DNA of 64,000 nt from BRH-c25 sp035627615 (lineage in GTDB: Bacteria; Bacillota; Clostridia; Lutisporales; Lutisporaceae): contig DASPLL010000031.1 of NCBI GenBank assembly GCA_035627615.1, positions 62,001 to 126,000 on the forward strand. The letters run 5' to 3'. Below are positions 33,906 through 42,469 of this stretch, in pieces. Below the pieces are notes generated by a model. The model saw nothing but the letters and a program-made list of their open reading frames with translations, ran no database searches and had not been told where the DNA came from. Within the stretch, counting starts at the first letter, position 1. Every line of letters begins with the position of its first letter. Position numbers and translations under genes: made by a program.

Positions 33906-35060
33906 ATGAACTTTATTATTAAAACTACAGGAAAATGTAATCTGCGATGCCGCTACTGCAGTCTGGGAGATAAAAGTGAAGGCGCTGACATGTCTATCGC
34001 TACCCTTTGCTTATGCTTTGATAAAATTGTTGAATTTCTGGCCCGTAATAACGAAAGAAAATGTGCAATAATTTTTCACGGTGGTGAGCCGACAACCCTA
34101 TCGGCAGATTTTTATAGAACGGCAATTGAGTATACAAGGCTCAGATATGCAGAATACGAGTTCGACTGGAAGATACAGACTAATGGAACACTGATCAATG
34201 AAGGGTATATCTCGCTATTTAAGGATTATGATTTTTCTGTCGGAATATCCATTGACGGCACCAGGGACAGCCATGACCGGTTAAGAATACGGCAGGATGG
34301 TACAGGCACCTACGATGTGATCACAAGCAATATAGAGAGATTACGCACAAATAACGTCAGATGTGCAGTATTGCTGGTTCAGAATGCATTGATGAAGGAC
34401 TCGCCTGGTGGTGTCTTAGGCTGGTTTACAGCCAATGATCTGGATATCAGGATAAATCCGATAATAGCCTGTGGTGAAGCTGCAAATAACAGTGCCCTGC
34501 TTCTGGATAAGGGAGATTATGCAAGGTTTTTAATAGAAATGTTCAGGCTTGCGGCAGAAGCTCAGGCAGAAATAGCCATAAGGCCGGTATCTGAAATGTT
34601 AAGCGCTGTTATCAATGGAACCTGTATGAGTGAATGCACCTTTTCGGACAAATGCTGCAAAGCTTTTATGTGTATAACGGAAAATGGAGATATTTACCCA
34701 TGCGGGCGGTTTTCTGATTTAAGTGCAATGAGAATAGGAAATATTAAAGCTATTTCTCTGATTGAAGCATATGAAGCAGATATGATGAACAGTCTTAGGG
34801 AAAGGAAAAGCACTGCTTTGCCGGAGGAGTGCATTGAATGTAATTATATAAATCTATGCTTTGGAGGATGTCCTGCGGAAGCAATGGCACAGGGAGGAGA
34901 CTTCAGGGGAAAAAGCTGCTTTTGCGAGGATTACAAGCTGTTGTATCAATACTTGCATACTGAAGGACTTGAGCTTGTGGAAAAAAAGTTGAAGGAAAGA
35001 AGAGCTCAGCTGGAAAAGCTTTTACTGTGTAATAATGGAGAACGATCTGATGAAATATGA
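33906..35060 (+). CDS. Radical SAM/SPASM enzyme, peptide-maturase type
   Basis: 384-aa radical SAM protein. The [4Fe-4S] motif is CNLRCRYC (C11, C15, C18). A Cys-rich SPASM domain (about residues 235-345) includes GDIYPCGRF, CIECNYINLCFGGCP and a late CFC pair, which supply auxiliary iron-sulfur clusters. This architecture is used by anaerobic sulfatase-maturating enzymes and by many RiPP peptide maturases. No sulfatase is nearby, while a Tyr-repeat protein is in the same operon, so peptide modification is favoured. It starts 11 bp after GTPase 3. Confidence 0.9.
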   Translation: MNFIIKTTGKCNLRCRYCSLGDKSEGADMSIATLCLCFDKIVEFLARNNERKCAIIFHGGEPTTLSADFYRTAIEYTRLRYAEYEFDWKIQTNGTLINEGYISLFKDYDFSVGISIDGTRDSHDRLRIRQDGTGTYDVITSNIERLRTNNVRCAVLLVQNALMKDSPGGVLGWFTANDLDIRINPIIACGEAANNSALLLDKGDYARFLIEMFRLAAEAQAEIAIRPVSEMLSAVINGTCMSECTFSDKCCKAFMCITENGDIYPCGRFSDLSAMRIGNIKAISLIEAYEADMMNSLRERKSTALPEECIECNYINLCFGGCPAEAMAQGGDFRGKSCFCEDYKLLYQYLHTEGLELVEKKLKERRAQLEKLLLCNNGERSDEI

Positions 35061-36771
35061 TTTGCTTATGTTAAATATAACAAGAGACGGCAGCTATGTT
35101 TCCCCCGGTTTCAGGGAAAGTATCGGACAGCATCTGATAGCTTCATACGTTAACAAGCATGACTTTAAGGCTAAAACATATGCCGGTTATGCGACAGGCT
35201 GCAAGCTGGTTATAGAGAATGAAATACAGGTCAATCAGGTTGACAATATAGGATTATATTGTTCATGTGACAATTATAATATAGTGAGGAACATAGTTAT
35301 ATGGCTAAAAACAGAGTTCAGGGTCAATGTCTTTGTAGGGGGTCCTCAGGCTGTCGCCCTGAAAGAAAAGTTTTTAAGGGAAACCAATTGTGATGCTGTT
35401 GTTGTAGGTGAAGGGGAAGCTGCAGTCCTTGAATTGCTGGAGTACTATGTAGATGGATATGGCAGTTTGAGGAGAATCGGTAATCTAAGATTTATTGACG
35501 GTCAGTACGGATATGTGGAAAATGATATAAGAGAGCCCATAAAGGATCTGGATGCCATTCCTTTTCCCGATATGGATAATAGCCTGAATCAAAGGTACAA
35601 GACGGGTGACTCCATCGGGATAATTACCGGAAGGGGCTGCCCTTACGCCTGCGCATTTTGCTATGAGGGAGCCCATTCAAAGAATGTAAGGTATAGAAGC
35701 CTTGATAATGTTTTCAAAGAGATCGACGAGATGATGGTAAGGAATCCAAACATTAAGTTTTTATGCATATATGATGATACCTTTACACTTGATCCGGATA
35801 GAGTGCATGAGTTCTGCAAAAGAATGCGCAAAATGGGAAAAAAGCTGAATTGGTTTTGTGAGGGACATGTTCAGACCCTATTAAAAAATCCCGACATGAT
35901 CGAAGATATGATAAGTTCAGGACTGGTCAGTATGCAAATAGGAATTGAAAGCGGAAGCAGAAGGGTTCTGGAGGCTTATAAAAAACAGATTACTCCACAG
36001 ATGATTATTGATGTTGTCAAGCTCTGCAAAAAGTTCGGGCTTGCAAGCCTGACAGGGAATTTTATTGTTGGTGGGGCATTTGAAACCCTGGAAACCCTTA
36101 ATGAAAGTATAGCATTGGCAAAAGAACTGATAAGACACGGAGTTGGAATGCTGGAATGCAGGACGGTGTTTCTGGCATTATACCCAGACACCCCTATGAG
36201 CAGCAATCCTGAAGGCTTTGGCATATACGCTCTGGAGGAGCAGAATAAAAAGAGTGTGGTCACGATGCATAATTCGGTAGTCCGGACAAAAGCACTGGCA
36301 AGAAATGATATTATCAAGCTTAAGAAGCAATTCGACAGAGTTATTGCTGAAGAGTACAGGAAGCAGGCAAAAAAAGCTGACAAGCAGACTGTCTTAAGCT
36401 GCTTTAAGATACAAAACAAGGAAGATACCATAAACTCAGTATGGAAAAGCACATTCCTTTCGTTCCGCCATATAAAAAACTTCCTGGAGATAGCAGAGGA
36501 GGATAGGAAGTGCCGTGAGAGCTGCGGACGGGAAAAAATCAGGAGCTTATATCCCGTAAGAACCTTTGAACTCCTGGAATATGACAGGAATGAGGCTCTT
36601 TGCCTGGAGGGGCTTAAGTTCACAGGTATGGAAAAGCTCATTCTGGAAAATGCAGTGGGAGCCTGCAACCTGGAGGAGCTTTCAGGGATTTGCGGAACTG
36701 ATGCGGAGACTGTGGAAAGAGTATGCGAGAAGCTCAATGACAGGTGTCTTTTATATTATAGTAATTTTTGA
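35050..36771 (+). CDS. B12-binding-type radical SAM protein with C-terminal winged-helix-like domain
   Basis: 573-aa protein. N-terminal Rossmann-like B12-binding-type domain (about 1-145, with VFVGGPQA and VVGEGE), then radical SAM core with CPYACAFC, YDDTFT and IGIESGS. The last 70 residues look like a small winged helix (MEKLILENAVGACNLEELSG). The B12 domain lacks an obvious DxHxxG motif, so cobalamin binding is uncertain. ATG at 35050 has GGAG 9 nt upstream and overlaps the previous gene by 11 bp, implying coupled translation. Reaction unknown; members methylate, cyclise or thiolate. Confidence 0.85.
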   Translation: MKYDLLMLNITRDGSYVSPGFRESIGQHLIASYVNKHDFKAKTYAGYATGCKLVIENEIQVNQVDNIGLYCSCDNYNIVRNIVIWLKTEFRVNVFVGGPQAVALKEKFLRETNCDAVVVGEGEAAVLELLEYYVDGYGSLRRIGNLRFIDGQYGYVENDIREPIKDLDAIPFPDMDNSLNQRYKTGDSIGIITGRGCPYACAFCYEGAHSKNVRYRSLDNVFKEIDEMMVRNPNIKFLCIYDDTFTLDPDRVHEFCKRMRKMGKKLNWFCEGHVQTLLKNPDMIEDMISSGLVSMQIGIESGSRRVLEAYKKQITPQMIIDVVKLCKKFGLASLTGNFIVGGAFETLETLNESIALAKELIRHGVGMLECRTVFLALYPDTPMSSNPEGFGIYALEEQNKKSVVTMHNSVVRTKALARNDIIKLKKQFDRVIAEEYRKQAKKADKQTVLSCFKIQNKEDTINSVWKSTFLSFRHIKNFLEIAEEDRKCRESCGREKIRSLYPVRTFELLEYDRNEALCLEGLKFTGMEKLILENAVGACNLEELSGICGTDAETVERVCEKLNDRCLLYYSNF

Positions 36772-36788
36772 TACGGCAGGTGATAATC

Positions 36789-37715
36789 TTGAATTGGGGT
36801 TTGGTTCTGGCAGGCGGAGGAGGTAAAGGCGCATACCAGATAGGTGTATGGAAGGCGATGAGGGAGCTGGGTATCGATAAAAACATCTCAGCTGTATCAG
36901 GTACGTCGGTCGGCGCCTTGAATGCGGCTCTCTTCAGTCAAGGGGATATTCAAAAGGCCGAGAAGGTCTGGAATGATATTTCAGAAGAGCTGTTATTGAA
37001 GGACAGAAGTATTTTTGATCCGGAGAGCACAGCAAATGATGATACTACAGGTGATATATTCAAGAATTTTTTTTATAATGGGAGATTGGCAGATAATATA
37101 GGCCTGAAGGGGCTTATTGAGAGAAGTATTGATTTTTTAAGGATTTCCACCTCCAAAGTAGGCCTATATGTATGCTGTACTGAGATAATAAGTGCTGCAG
37201 ATGATATGAAAAAAGCCAGATACGTTCATTTAAACAGTAAGGACAGGGGAGCAATGCTGAACTACCTGCTTGCGTCAGCTGCCCTGCCTGTCGTGTATGG
37301 AAGGCAGAATATTAACGGCAGAAGTTATCTGGACGGAGGCCTGCTGGATAATATCCCAGTCAAGCCGCTGGTCGATGCAGGATATAAGAAACTACTCGTC
37401 ATACACCTTGATAAATATAGTTCTTCGATCCGGAATGTGATCCCTTATGATATTAAGGTTATAGAAATAATACCGCAAAGTGATCTGGGGAGTCATCTGG
37501 ATGGAACGCTGGACTTTTCCAATGCCGGTGCAAGAAGCAGAATGTCTGCAGGTTATTATGAAGCATTAAGGCTGCTCAAACCTTACTTAAAGGAGTTCCA
37601 AGGTTATTCCTTCGATAGTTCTACTATAAGGAATAAAGCTCAGACAATAACAGATTCAAAAAATGCATCTATGGAAATCAGGATAAAGAATGCAGTGAAA
37701 AAGATTGTAAAATAA
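36789..37715 (+). CDS. Patatin-like phospholipase
   Basis: 308-aa lipid acyl hydrolase. Oxyanion loop GGGGKGAYQIG, nucleophile S40 in GTSVG and catalytic D182 in DGG complete the Ser-Asp dyad. The start is TTG at 36789 with AGGTGAT 5 nt upstream. It is the last gene of the seven-gene operon (17 bp after the B12-type radical SAM gene). Patatins act on membrane phospholipids and serve as effectors in several bacterial systems; beside three dynamin-like GTPases this points to the membrane as the place of action. Confidence 0.92.
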   Translation: MNWGLVLAGGGGKGAYQIGVWKAMRELGIDKNISAVSGTSVGALNAALFSQGDIQKAEKVWNDISEELLLKDRSIFDPESTANDDTTGDIFKNFFYNGRLADNIGLKGLIERSIDFLRISTSKVGLYVCCTEIISAADDMKKARYVHLNSKDRGAMLNYLLASAALPVVYGRQNINGRSYLDGGLLDNIPVKPLVDAGYKKLLVIHLDKYSSSIRNVIPYDIKVIEIIPQSDLGSHLDGTLDFSNAGARSRMSAGYYEALRLLKPYLKEFQGYSFDSSTIRNKAQTITDSKNASMEIRIKNAVKKIVK

Positions 37716-37717
37716 AC

Positions 37718-37754
37718 AATGCCCACGTTGTTCACAGTTCAACGTGGGCATTTT
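37718..37754. terminator. Bidirectional terminator between patatin and DUF4914-like genes
   Basis: Perfect 13-bp stem AATGCCCACGTTG / CAACGTGGGCATT around a 9-nt loop, with Ts after the right arm. It serves two convergent genes. Confidence 0.85.
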
Positions 37755-37767
37755 GCAAATAATATTA

Positions 37768-39648
37768 TTATAACCTTATAGGTATGATATCCAGATAATC
37801 CTCTATCCTGCCATCATTCATGCAGCACTCAATAAGCTTTCTGCCTATGGGGTTCAGCCGGCGTGTAAGATACTGATCCAGCTCTGACTTGAAGAAGTCT
37901 GTCAATATCTTTGCGCCTGCATCATAACCGTCATTGCCCAGGTCAGACTGATTGTTAGGCTGCAGGTAGCTCTTACGCAGATATTTACCGTCAAGCTTCA
38001 GGTTTTCCAGTGAATAGCCCAGAAGCGGACACCGGGATTCTACCAGATGCTCAGGTCTGAATTTTGCGCTTCCCCGTCTTGCCAGATATTCCCTTGCGAT
38101 CCATTGAGGGGTGAAACCCACCTTGTAAACGCCTATATGCTGGTTGGGTATCAGAACATACCGGGTGTTCAATGTATCCATTATCTGCTCAAGCAGCAGA
38201 TTTGCCTGATCCACACGTTTACCCGTAGCAAAAGGCCAGTAGGAACCTACACCCTCGCTGCTCATCCCCTTGGTCTCCATTATGCTTGGATTGCCGTGGC
38301 CTCTCGGAGCTACAAGTCTCCACAGCCAGGCCAATCCGGGAGGAAGTATGTGCATAAGGCCTATTATGCCATAGGTCGGATGCTCCCTGGTGCATGGAGG
38401 AGTTCTCACTCCGAAGCTTCTTACGTCTATTTCCACAGAGTCATCCACTACGTCCGGGACAAATTTCCTCGGCATGATTACCCTTGGATTGGGGCAGGGC
38501 TTGCCGGGCTCGTCCATTGTATGCTCCCATATAAGGCAGGTAGAGCCTGGTGCAGCATCTATATTAAGAAATATCAGCGGTTCCTTCGGATGTATGCACA
38601 GTTTCTCATAATGCGGGTCAACACCATATTCATTTATATGATTGATCCTTAAGAACCAACCCTGCTCTGCATCCTTGACCACAAGTCTTTTGCTGCCGTT
38701 TTGGAGTGACGGGTGGCATAATGCCATATCATCGGTCGCGGGCTGCAGTTCACAGGTGTCGCTTATTTCCAGGAAGAATTTTTCGCCATTTGTAGTATTC
38801 TGAGCCAGCAGGATCCGTCCGTCCGGTTCCCTGTGGATCTCTTCCAGCATTTCGCTTTTTCCGCCGCCGCTGGCGCCTTCGTGCATAATGGTGATAACAT
38901 TATCATAAGGAGTAATGACCCTTACTGTTGATGCATGGGCTGTCAGCCAGCCTTCATACTCACCGAAGTTCAACAGTACGCTGTAGATGCCTTTTTTAGC
39001 GCTCGGACCCGGGTACAGATTGTATGAGAACAGTTCATGCATTTCTTTCAGCCTGTTGTGTACCACTACCTGCTTTCCTTCAAAATGAGTATGCCTGAAT
39101 GGCGGCGCCAGATATATAACTGCTTTTGGTGTAAAATCCCTGGGTATTTCATTCCTGGGAATGAAGCCCTGTATATCGGCAAGAGCAGCAGCAAAGAAGC
39201 CTGCATTGGACGGTGCTATAAGTATGCCCGGGTATCCCAGCTCTTTTCCGCCTGCCATGAACGGCATAATAATAAGCTCCTGTTCTTTTAGCCAATCAAG
39301 GGTAGTCTTTCTTAAAGGCTCAAATTCCTCTCCGTAGAGATCCTTGTACCTGGGCTTGTCGGTGTCCTCATCATCTGCAATTACCATACAGTCGGGATCT
39401 CTTCTCCGCATATACATGTCGGTATAGTTTACCACTGCACCATTTTTGCATCTGACGACGGAAGCTTCAACGATCCTCCCATTGCCCGGAATGTCATAGG
39501 CTACTTCATAAACCATATTGTCTTCATTTCCCAGTGCAAGCCGGAGAAGGTGCTCGCGGCTTTCAGGGACTGTAATGCCAGGGCTCTGCTCCAGTATTTC
39601 CGCAAGCCCGGGAGGCAGGTTTGCTTTCTTAAAGACCTTGCTTTCCAT
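37768..39648 (-). CDS. DUF4914-like protein with P-loop
   Basis: 626-aa protein that I match from memory to the DUF4914 family (opening VPESREHLLRLALG is characteristic). A Walker-A-like GASGGGKSE sits near residue 260, reminiscent of PEP-carboxykinase-type kinases, and the protein is rich in Pro, Arg and His motifs (THFEGK, HEGAS, HPTYG). The ATG at 39648 has AAGGAG 8 nt upstream. Monocistronic and convergent with the patatin operon. Its reaction is unknown; an ATP- or GTP-using enzyme is likely. Confidence 0.72.
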   Translation of the reverse strand: MESKVFKKANLPPGLAEILEQSPGITVPESREHLLRLALGNEDNMVYEVAYDIPGNGRIVEASVVRCKNGAVVNYTDMYMRRRDPDCMVIADDEDTDKPRYKDLYGEEFEPLRKTTLDWLKEQELIIMPFMAGGKELGYPGILIAPSNAGFFAAALADIQGFIPRNEIPRDFTPKAVIYLAPPFRHTHFEGKQVVVHNRLKEMHELFSYNLYPGPSAKKGIYSVLLNFGEYEGWLTAHASTVRVITPYDNVITIMHEGASGGGKSEMLEEIHREPDGRILLAQNTTNGEKFFLEISDTCELQPATDDMALCHPSLQNGSKRLVVKDAEQGWFLRINHINEYGVDPHYEKLCIHPKEPLIFLNIDAAPGSTCLIWEHTMDEPGKPCPNPRVIMPRKFVPDVVDDSVEIDVRSFGVRTPPCTREHPTYGIIGLMHILPPGLAWLWRLVAPRGHGNPSIMETKGMSSEGVGSYWPFATGKRVDQANLLLEQIMDTLNTRYVLIPNQHIGVYKVGFTPQWIAREYLARRGSAKFRPEHLVESRCPLLGYSLENLKLDGKYLRKSYLQPNNQSDLGNDGYDAGAKILTDFFKSELDQYLTRRLNPIGRKLIECCMNDGRIEDYLDIIPIRL

Positions 39649-39976
39649 TGTGATGACTCCTTTATATATAATATTTAAGATATATATGTGCTTTATCAGT
39701 TAAGAGCAATATATGTGCTATACCTATCAGCTATAAAAATGTGTATATATTAGCATAAATATACATTATTGCCACATATTAAATATCTATAACAGCATGA
39801 AATTACTTGTTATTTTAGCATATCGAAAAACAAAAAACAATAAGGCGTATCAGTACATTACAAATAATACACCCGCGGGGACATATAGTGTCCCTTAGTA
39901 AGAATTTTAATCTGCAAAAAAGTAATGAATGGATATTTATACATAATGTTGTATACACTTGGCTTGAGGTATATAA
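39649..39976. other. AT-rich intergenic region
   Basis: No gene is seen here. It is the leader of the DUF4914-like gene. The only pattern noted is a direct repeat ATATATGTGCT at 39682-39692 and 39709-39719, 27 bp apart, each followed by a TATCAG nearby; a regulator site is possible. Confidence 0.4.
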
Positions 39977-40011
39977 AAAGGCGCCGTTTTCAATATGAAA
40001 ACGGCGCCTTT
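39977..40011 (-). terminator. Strong terminator of the 94-aa protein gene
   Basis: AAAGGCGCCGTTTTCA pairs with TGAAAACGGCGCCTTT around a 3-nt loop, and on the minus strand a T-run (TTTTTATA) follows. Confidence 0.88.
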
Positions 40012-40025
40012 ATAGATAAGTTGTT

Positions 40026-40310
40026 CTATGCCTGGACTTCCTGTATTTTTACCTTGGTCTCTTCAATCTCAGCATATTTGGCAGATATTTCTTCGCTCAG
40101 AGTTTTTACTGCTTCAGCCGGGAACTCAGAATCCTTTGAGAAAGCATCATAAACCAGTTCGCCCATATCAAGCTTAAGCTTCTTTATTTCACTTTCCAGC
40201 TGTGTAATGTGGAGCTTCAGTTTGCCTATTTCCACCATTTCCTGTGATTTGTTGCCTACAACCTTGGCTGTATTAACGGCTTTTTCCTGCAAATTTTTTA
40301 GAAAACTCAT
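40026..40310 (-). CDS. Small coiled-coil protein, unknown
   Basis: 94-aa protein, mostly helical with heptad-like spacing from residue 25 onward (LHITQLESEIKKLKLDMGEL, then a second helix after a DSEFPAE turn). No signal peptide, membrane helix or Cys. It resembles the N-terminal part of clostridial proteins that end in a zinc ribbon, but no ribbon is present here. ATG with AGGAGGAT upstream and a strong terminator downstream, so it is a separately expressed real gene. Confidence 0.72.
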   Translation of the reverse strand: MSFLKNLQEKAVNTAKVVGNKSQEMVEIGKLKLHITQLESEIKKLKLDMGELVYDAFSKDSEFPAEAVKTLSEEISAKYAEIEETKVKIQEVQA

Positions 40311-40554
40311 ATTTCATCCTCCTTCAGTTTTGGAGTATTATTTGATGAATAATTCGCCAAATTCTGAAAATATCCTGCTATTATGCGCTCAGCGAATAAT
40401 ATTTTTAATTTTTAAATCAAATTCCGCTAAAATTTTCCTTATACTAAGAATTATCCATACTTTATTATCATATGTATGATTCATGTAAATTGTTACTGCA
40501 GCTGATATGCTAATAATGTAGTATTGGTTGAATGGACTCCGGTCTGTACTATTG

Positions 40555-41043
40555 TCAGTTTTTTGATACCCAGTAAGCCCAGTAGAATAAGAATAATACT
40601 GCAATAACTATGTATATATACCACAGCCCTTCAAAAATCAGGCTTGTGCCAAGATAGACCGGCAGCAGACTCATGAGAACAAGTATAACTATCCATACGG
40701 CCCACATTAATTTACTGATAGGCCTGATCCTGTTCACTGTCCTCCAGAGCTTGATGTTTTCGGATATAAGAAACAGGAATCCACCACAGGACAGCAGATA
40801 AATAATGAAAGGAAGCAATATGTTCCTGAGATAGCTGATATCAGAACCGGACACAGTACCGGATCCATCCTTGGTATCCTGCAGGACACTGGAAAGAGAT
40901 GAGAAAACTTTTACGGCGGTATTTTCATCAACCTTGTCAAAGGCTGCAGCAGTCGTGGCGCTAAGGTCAAATGCAACAAAAACAAGCCCGAATACAGTCA
41001 CAAGAAGCAGGCATTGGTAAGCAAACTCTTTAAGCAGCTTCAG
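40555..41043 (-). CDS. Membrane protein of unknown function, likely non-ATG start
   Basis: Roughly 160-aa protein with about four hydrophobic helices: one near the N-terminus, a central pair and a C-terminal hydrophobic stretch ending FYWAYWVSKN. Between helices 1 and 2 is an extracytoplasmic-looking loop of about 50 residues. No family recognised. The only strong ribosome site, AAGGGAGGG (41050-41058), is followed by ATT-ATT-CTG-AAG, so initiation would be at CTG (41043) or ATT. The open frame extends to a TTG at 41094 without a ribosome site. Confidence 0.6.
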   Translation of the reverse strand: MKLLKEFAYQCLLLVTVFGLVFVAFDLSATTAAAFDKVDENTAVKVFSSLSSVLQDTKDGSGTVSGSDISYLRNILLPFIIYLLSCGGFLFLISENIKLWRTVNRIRPISKLMWAVWIVILVLMSLLPVYLGTSLIFEGLWYIYIVIAVLFLFYWAYWVSKN

Positions 41044-41254
41044 AATAATCCCTCCCTTAGTACTATTGAGTATTGATTTATAAAGACTAAACAAGTTAGG
41101 CGGCTACTTAATACTATGAGGGTTGTATTCATTTTATTCATAGGATGCGCTATACATTGTAGTATAAGTGAAAGGGACCTTCAGGACACAAATATCTGAG
41201 TGCTGGGAAAATAGTGTTGACTTGGCAGGTGATAGTCTTATATTATGGATTTAA

Positions 41255-41279
41255 GGGCGATTGGCTCAGCTGGGAGCGT
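41255..41279 (+). pseudogene. 5' fragment of a tRNA gene
   Basis: GGGCGATTGGCTCAGCTGGG plus AGCG matches the acceptor strand and D-arm of Val/Ala/Ile-type tRNAs, but no anticodon arm, T-arm or 3' acceptor follows. It lies 55 bp before the intact tRNA-Ala and is probably a relic. Confidence 0.55.
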
Positions 41280-41333
41280 GGAGTGTTCAATTTTCTGCCC
41301 AGCCAGTGTAAAAAAATAATAGTGTAGCAATTT

Positions 41334-41410
41334 GGGCCTGTAGCTCAGCTTGGGAGAGCGTACGGTTCGCATCCGTAAGGTCGAGGGTTCGATCCCCTTC
41401 AGGTCCACCA
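41334..41410 (+). tRNA. tRNA-Ala (anticodon CGC)
   Basis: 77 nt with CCA encoded. The acceptor stem GGGCCTG / CAGGTCC includes G3:U70, the alanine identity pair. Anticodon stem TACGG / CCGTA encloses TTCGCAT with the anticodon at 41368-41370. The T-arm GAGGG-TTCGATC-CCCTT is canonical. Confidence 0.95.
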
Positions 41411-41457
41411 AAACCAATGTATTAATACATATGGAAGCAATTTTGTGAGGTGATACC

Positions 41458-42408
41458 TTGAAAAGAAAAGTCTTGGGAAGCTCCGGCATCGAAGTCACGG
41501 AATTATGTTTCGGAGCATTGCCTATGGGGCCTCTTCAAAAGGATCTTCCTATTGAAGAGGCGGCTGATATTATTGCTTATGGGCTCAAAAACGGGATCAA
41601 TTTTATAGATACCGCACAGATGTACAGGACCTATGCCCCTATTAAGGCGGCTTTGGAGAACACAGGGATCAGACCGGTGATAGCTTCAAAATCGGCAGCA
41701 GAATCCTATGAGGGAATGGAGAAAGCCATAAATGAGGCTCTGGAAGCTCTGAGTGTAGATTATATTGACATATTCCACCTCCATGCAGCAAGGGCCGGCT
41801 CTGATGTCTTTGATATAAGAGCAGGAGCTTTGCAATGTCTGGTGGACTATAAAGGTAAAGGGATAATAAAGGCAGTCGGTATATCAGCGCATAATGTAAA
41901 GGTAGTGGAAGCTGCAGCGATAAAGCAGGAAATAGATATTGTCTTCCCACTGTTTAATAAATTCGGACGTGGTATTACCGGCGGCTCGGCAGAGGGTATG
42001 CAAAAGGCAATATCTCTGTGCGGACAGAACGGAAAGGGTATATACCTGATGAAGGTATTGGGCGGCGGTACTTTAATTGATAATTATAATGAAAGCATGG
42101 AATATGCAAGGAACCTGGAGTACTGCCATTCTATAGCTGTTGGAATGGTGAGCAGGGAAGAGGTTTTATACAATATCAGGTATTTTAATGAAGAAGAAGA
42201 TCTGGAGGACATCATAAAAATCAAAAATAGGAAGAAGGTCATAGTATTGCAGGGGATGTGCACAAGCTGCGGTAAATGCATAGAGACCTGTCATAGTGAT
42301 GCTGCTAACTTCGATGCTACCGGCAAGTCACGGATAGATCAGTCAAAATGTGTACAATGCGGGTATTGTGTCGCTTCATGTCCGGCCTTCTGTATCCGGG
42401 TGGTGTAG
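41458..42408 (+). CDS. Aldo/keto reductase with C-terminal 4Fe-4S ferredoxin domain
   Basis: 316-aa protein. The AKR barrel has the catalytic set Asp and Tyr in FIDTAQMY, Lys in IASKS and His in IFHLHAA. A C-terminal bacterial ferredoxin module carries two CxxCxxCxxxC motifs (CTSCGKCIETC and CVQCGYCVASC) for two [4Fe-4S] clusters. Such fusions are common in anaerobes and may couple a carbonyl or related reduction to ferredoxin. The start is TTG with GAGGTGA upstream. It lies 47 bp after the tRNA. Confidence 0.92.
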   Translation: MKRKVLGSSGIEVTELCFGALPMGPLQKDLPIEEAADIIAYGLKNGINFIDTAQMYRTYAPIKAALENTGIRPVIASKSAAESYEGMEKAINEALEALSVDYIDIFHLHAARAGSDVFDIRAGALQCLVDYKGKGIIKAVGISAHNVKVVEAAAIKQEIDIVFPLFNKFGRGITGGSAEGMQKAISLCGQNGKGIYLMKVLGGGTLIDNYNESMEYARNLEYCHSIAVGMVSREEVLYNIRYFNEEEDLEDIIKIKNRKKVIVLQGMCTSCGKCIETCHSDAANFDATGKSRIDQSKCVQCGYCVASCPAFCIRVV

Positions 42409-42469
42409 CTGAAAAACCTTTCTGCTGTCATGGCTGGAAGGTTTAGTATTATTTGAAGGGAGGATTATT

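Noticed and set aside
33906..35060. Annotation as anaerobic sulfatase-maturating enzyme
   Set aside because: No sulfatase with a C/S-x-P/A-x-R motif is in the window, and the operon context favours peptide or protein modification.
41238..41498. 86-codon minus-strand frame over the tRNA
   Set aside because: It contains the KGIEPSTLRMR-type translation known to arise from the antisense strand of tRNA genes; spurious.
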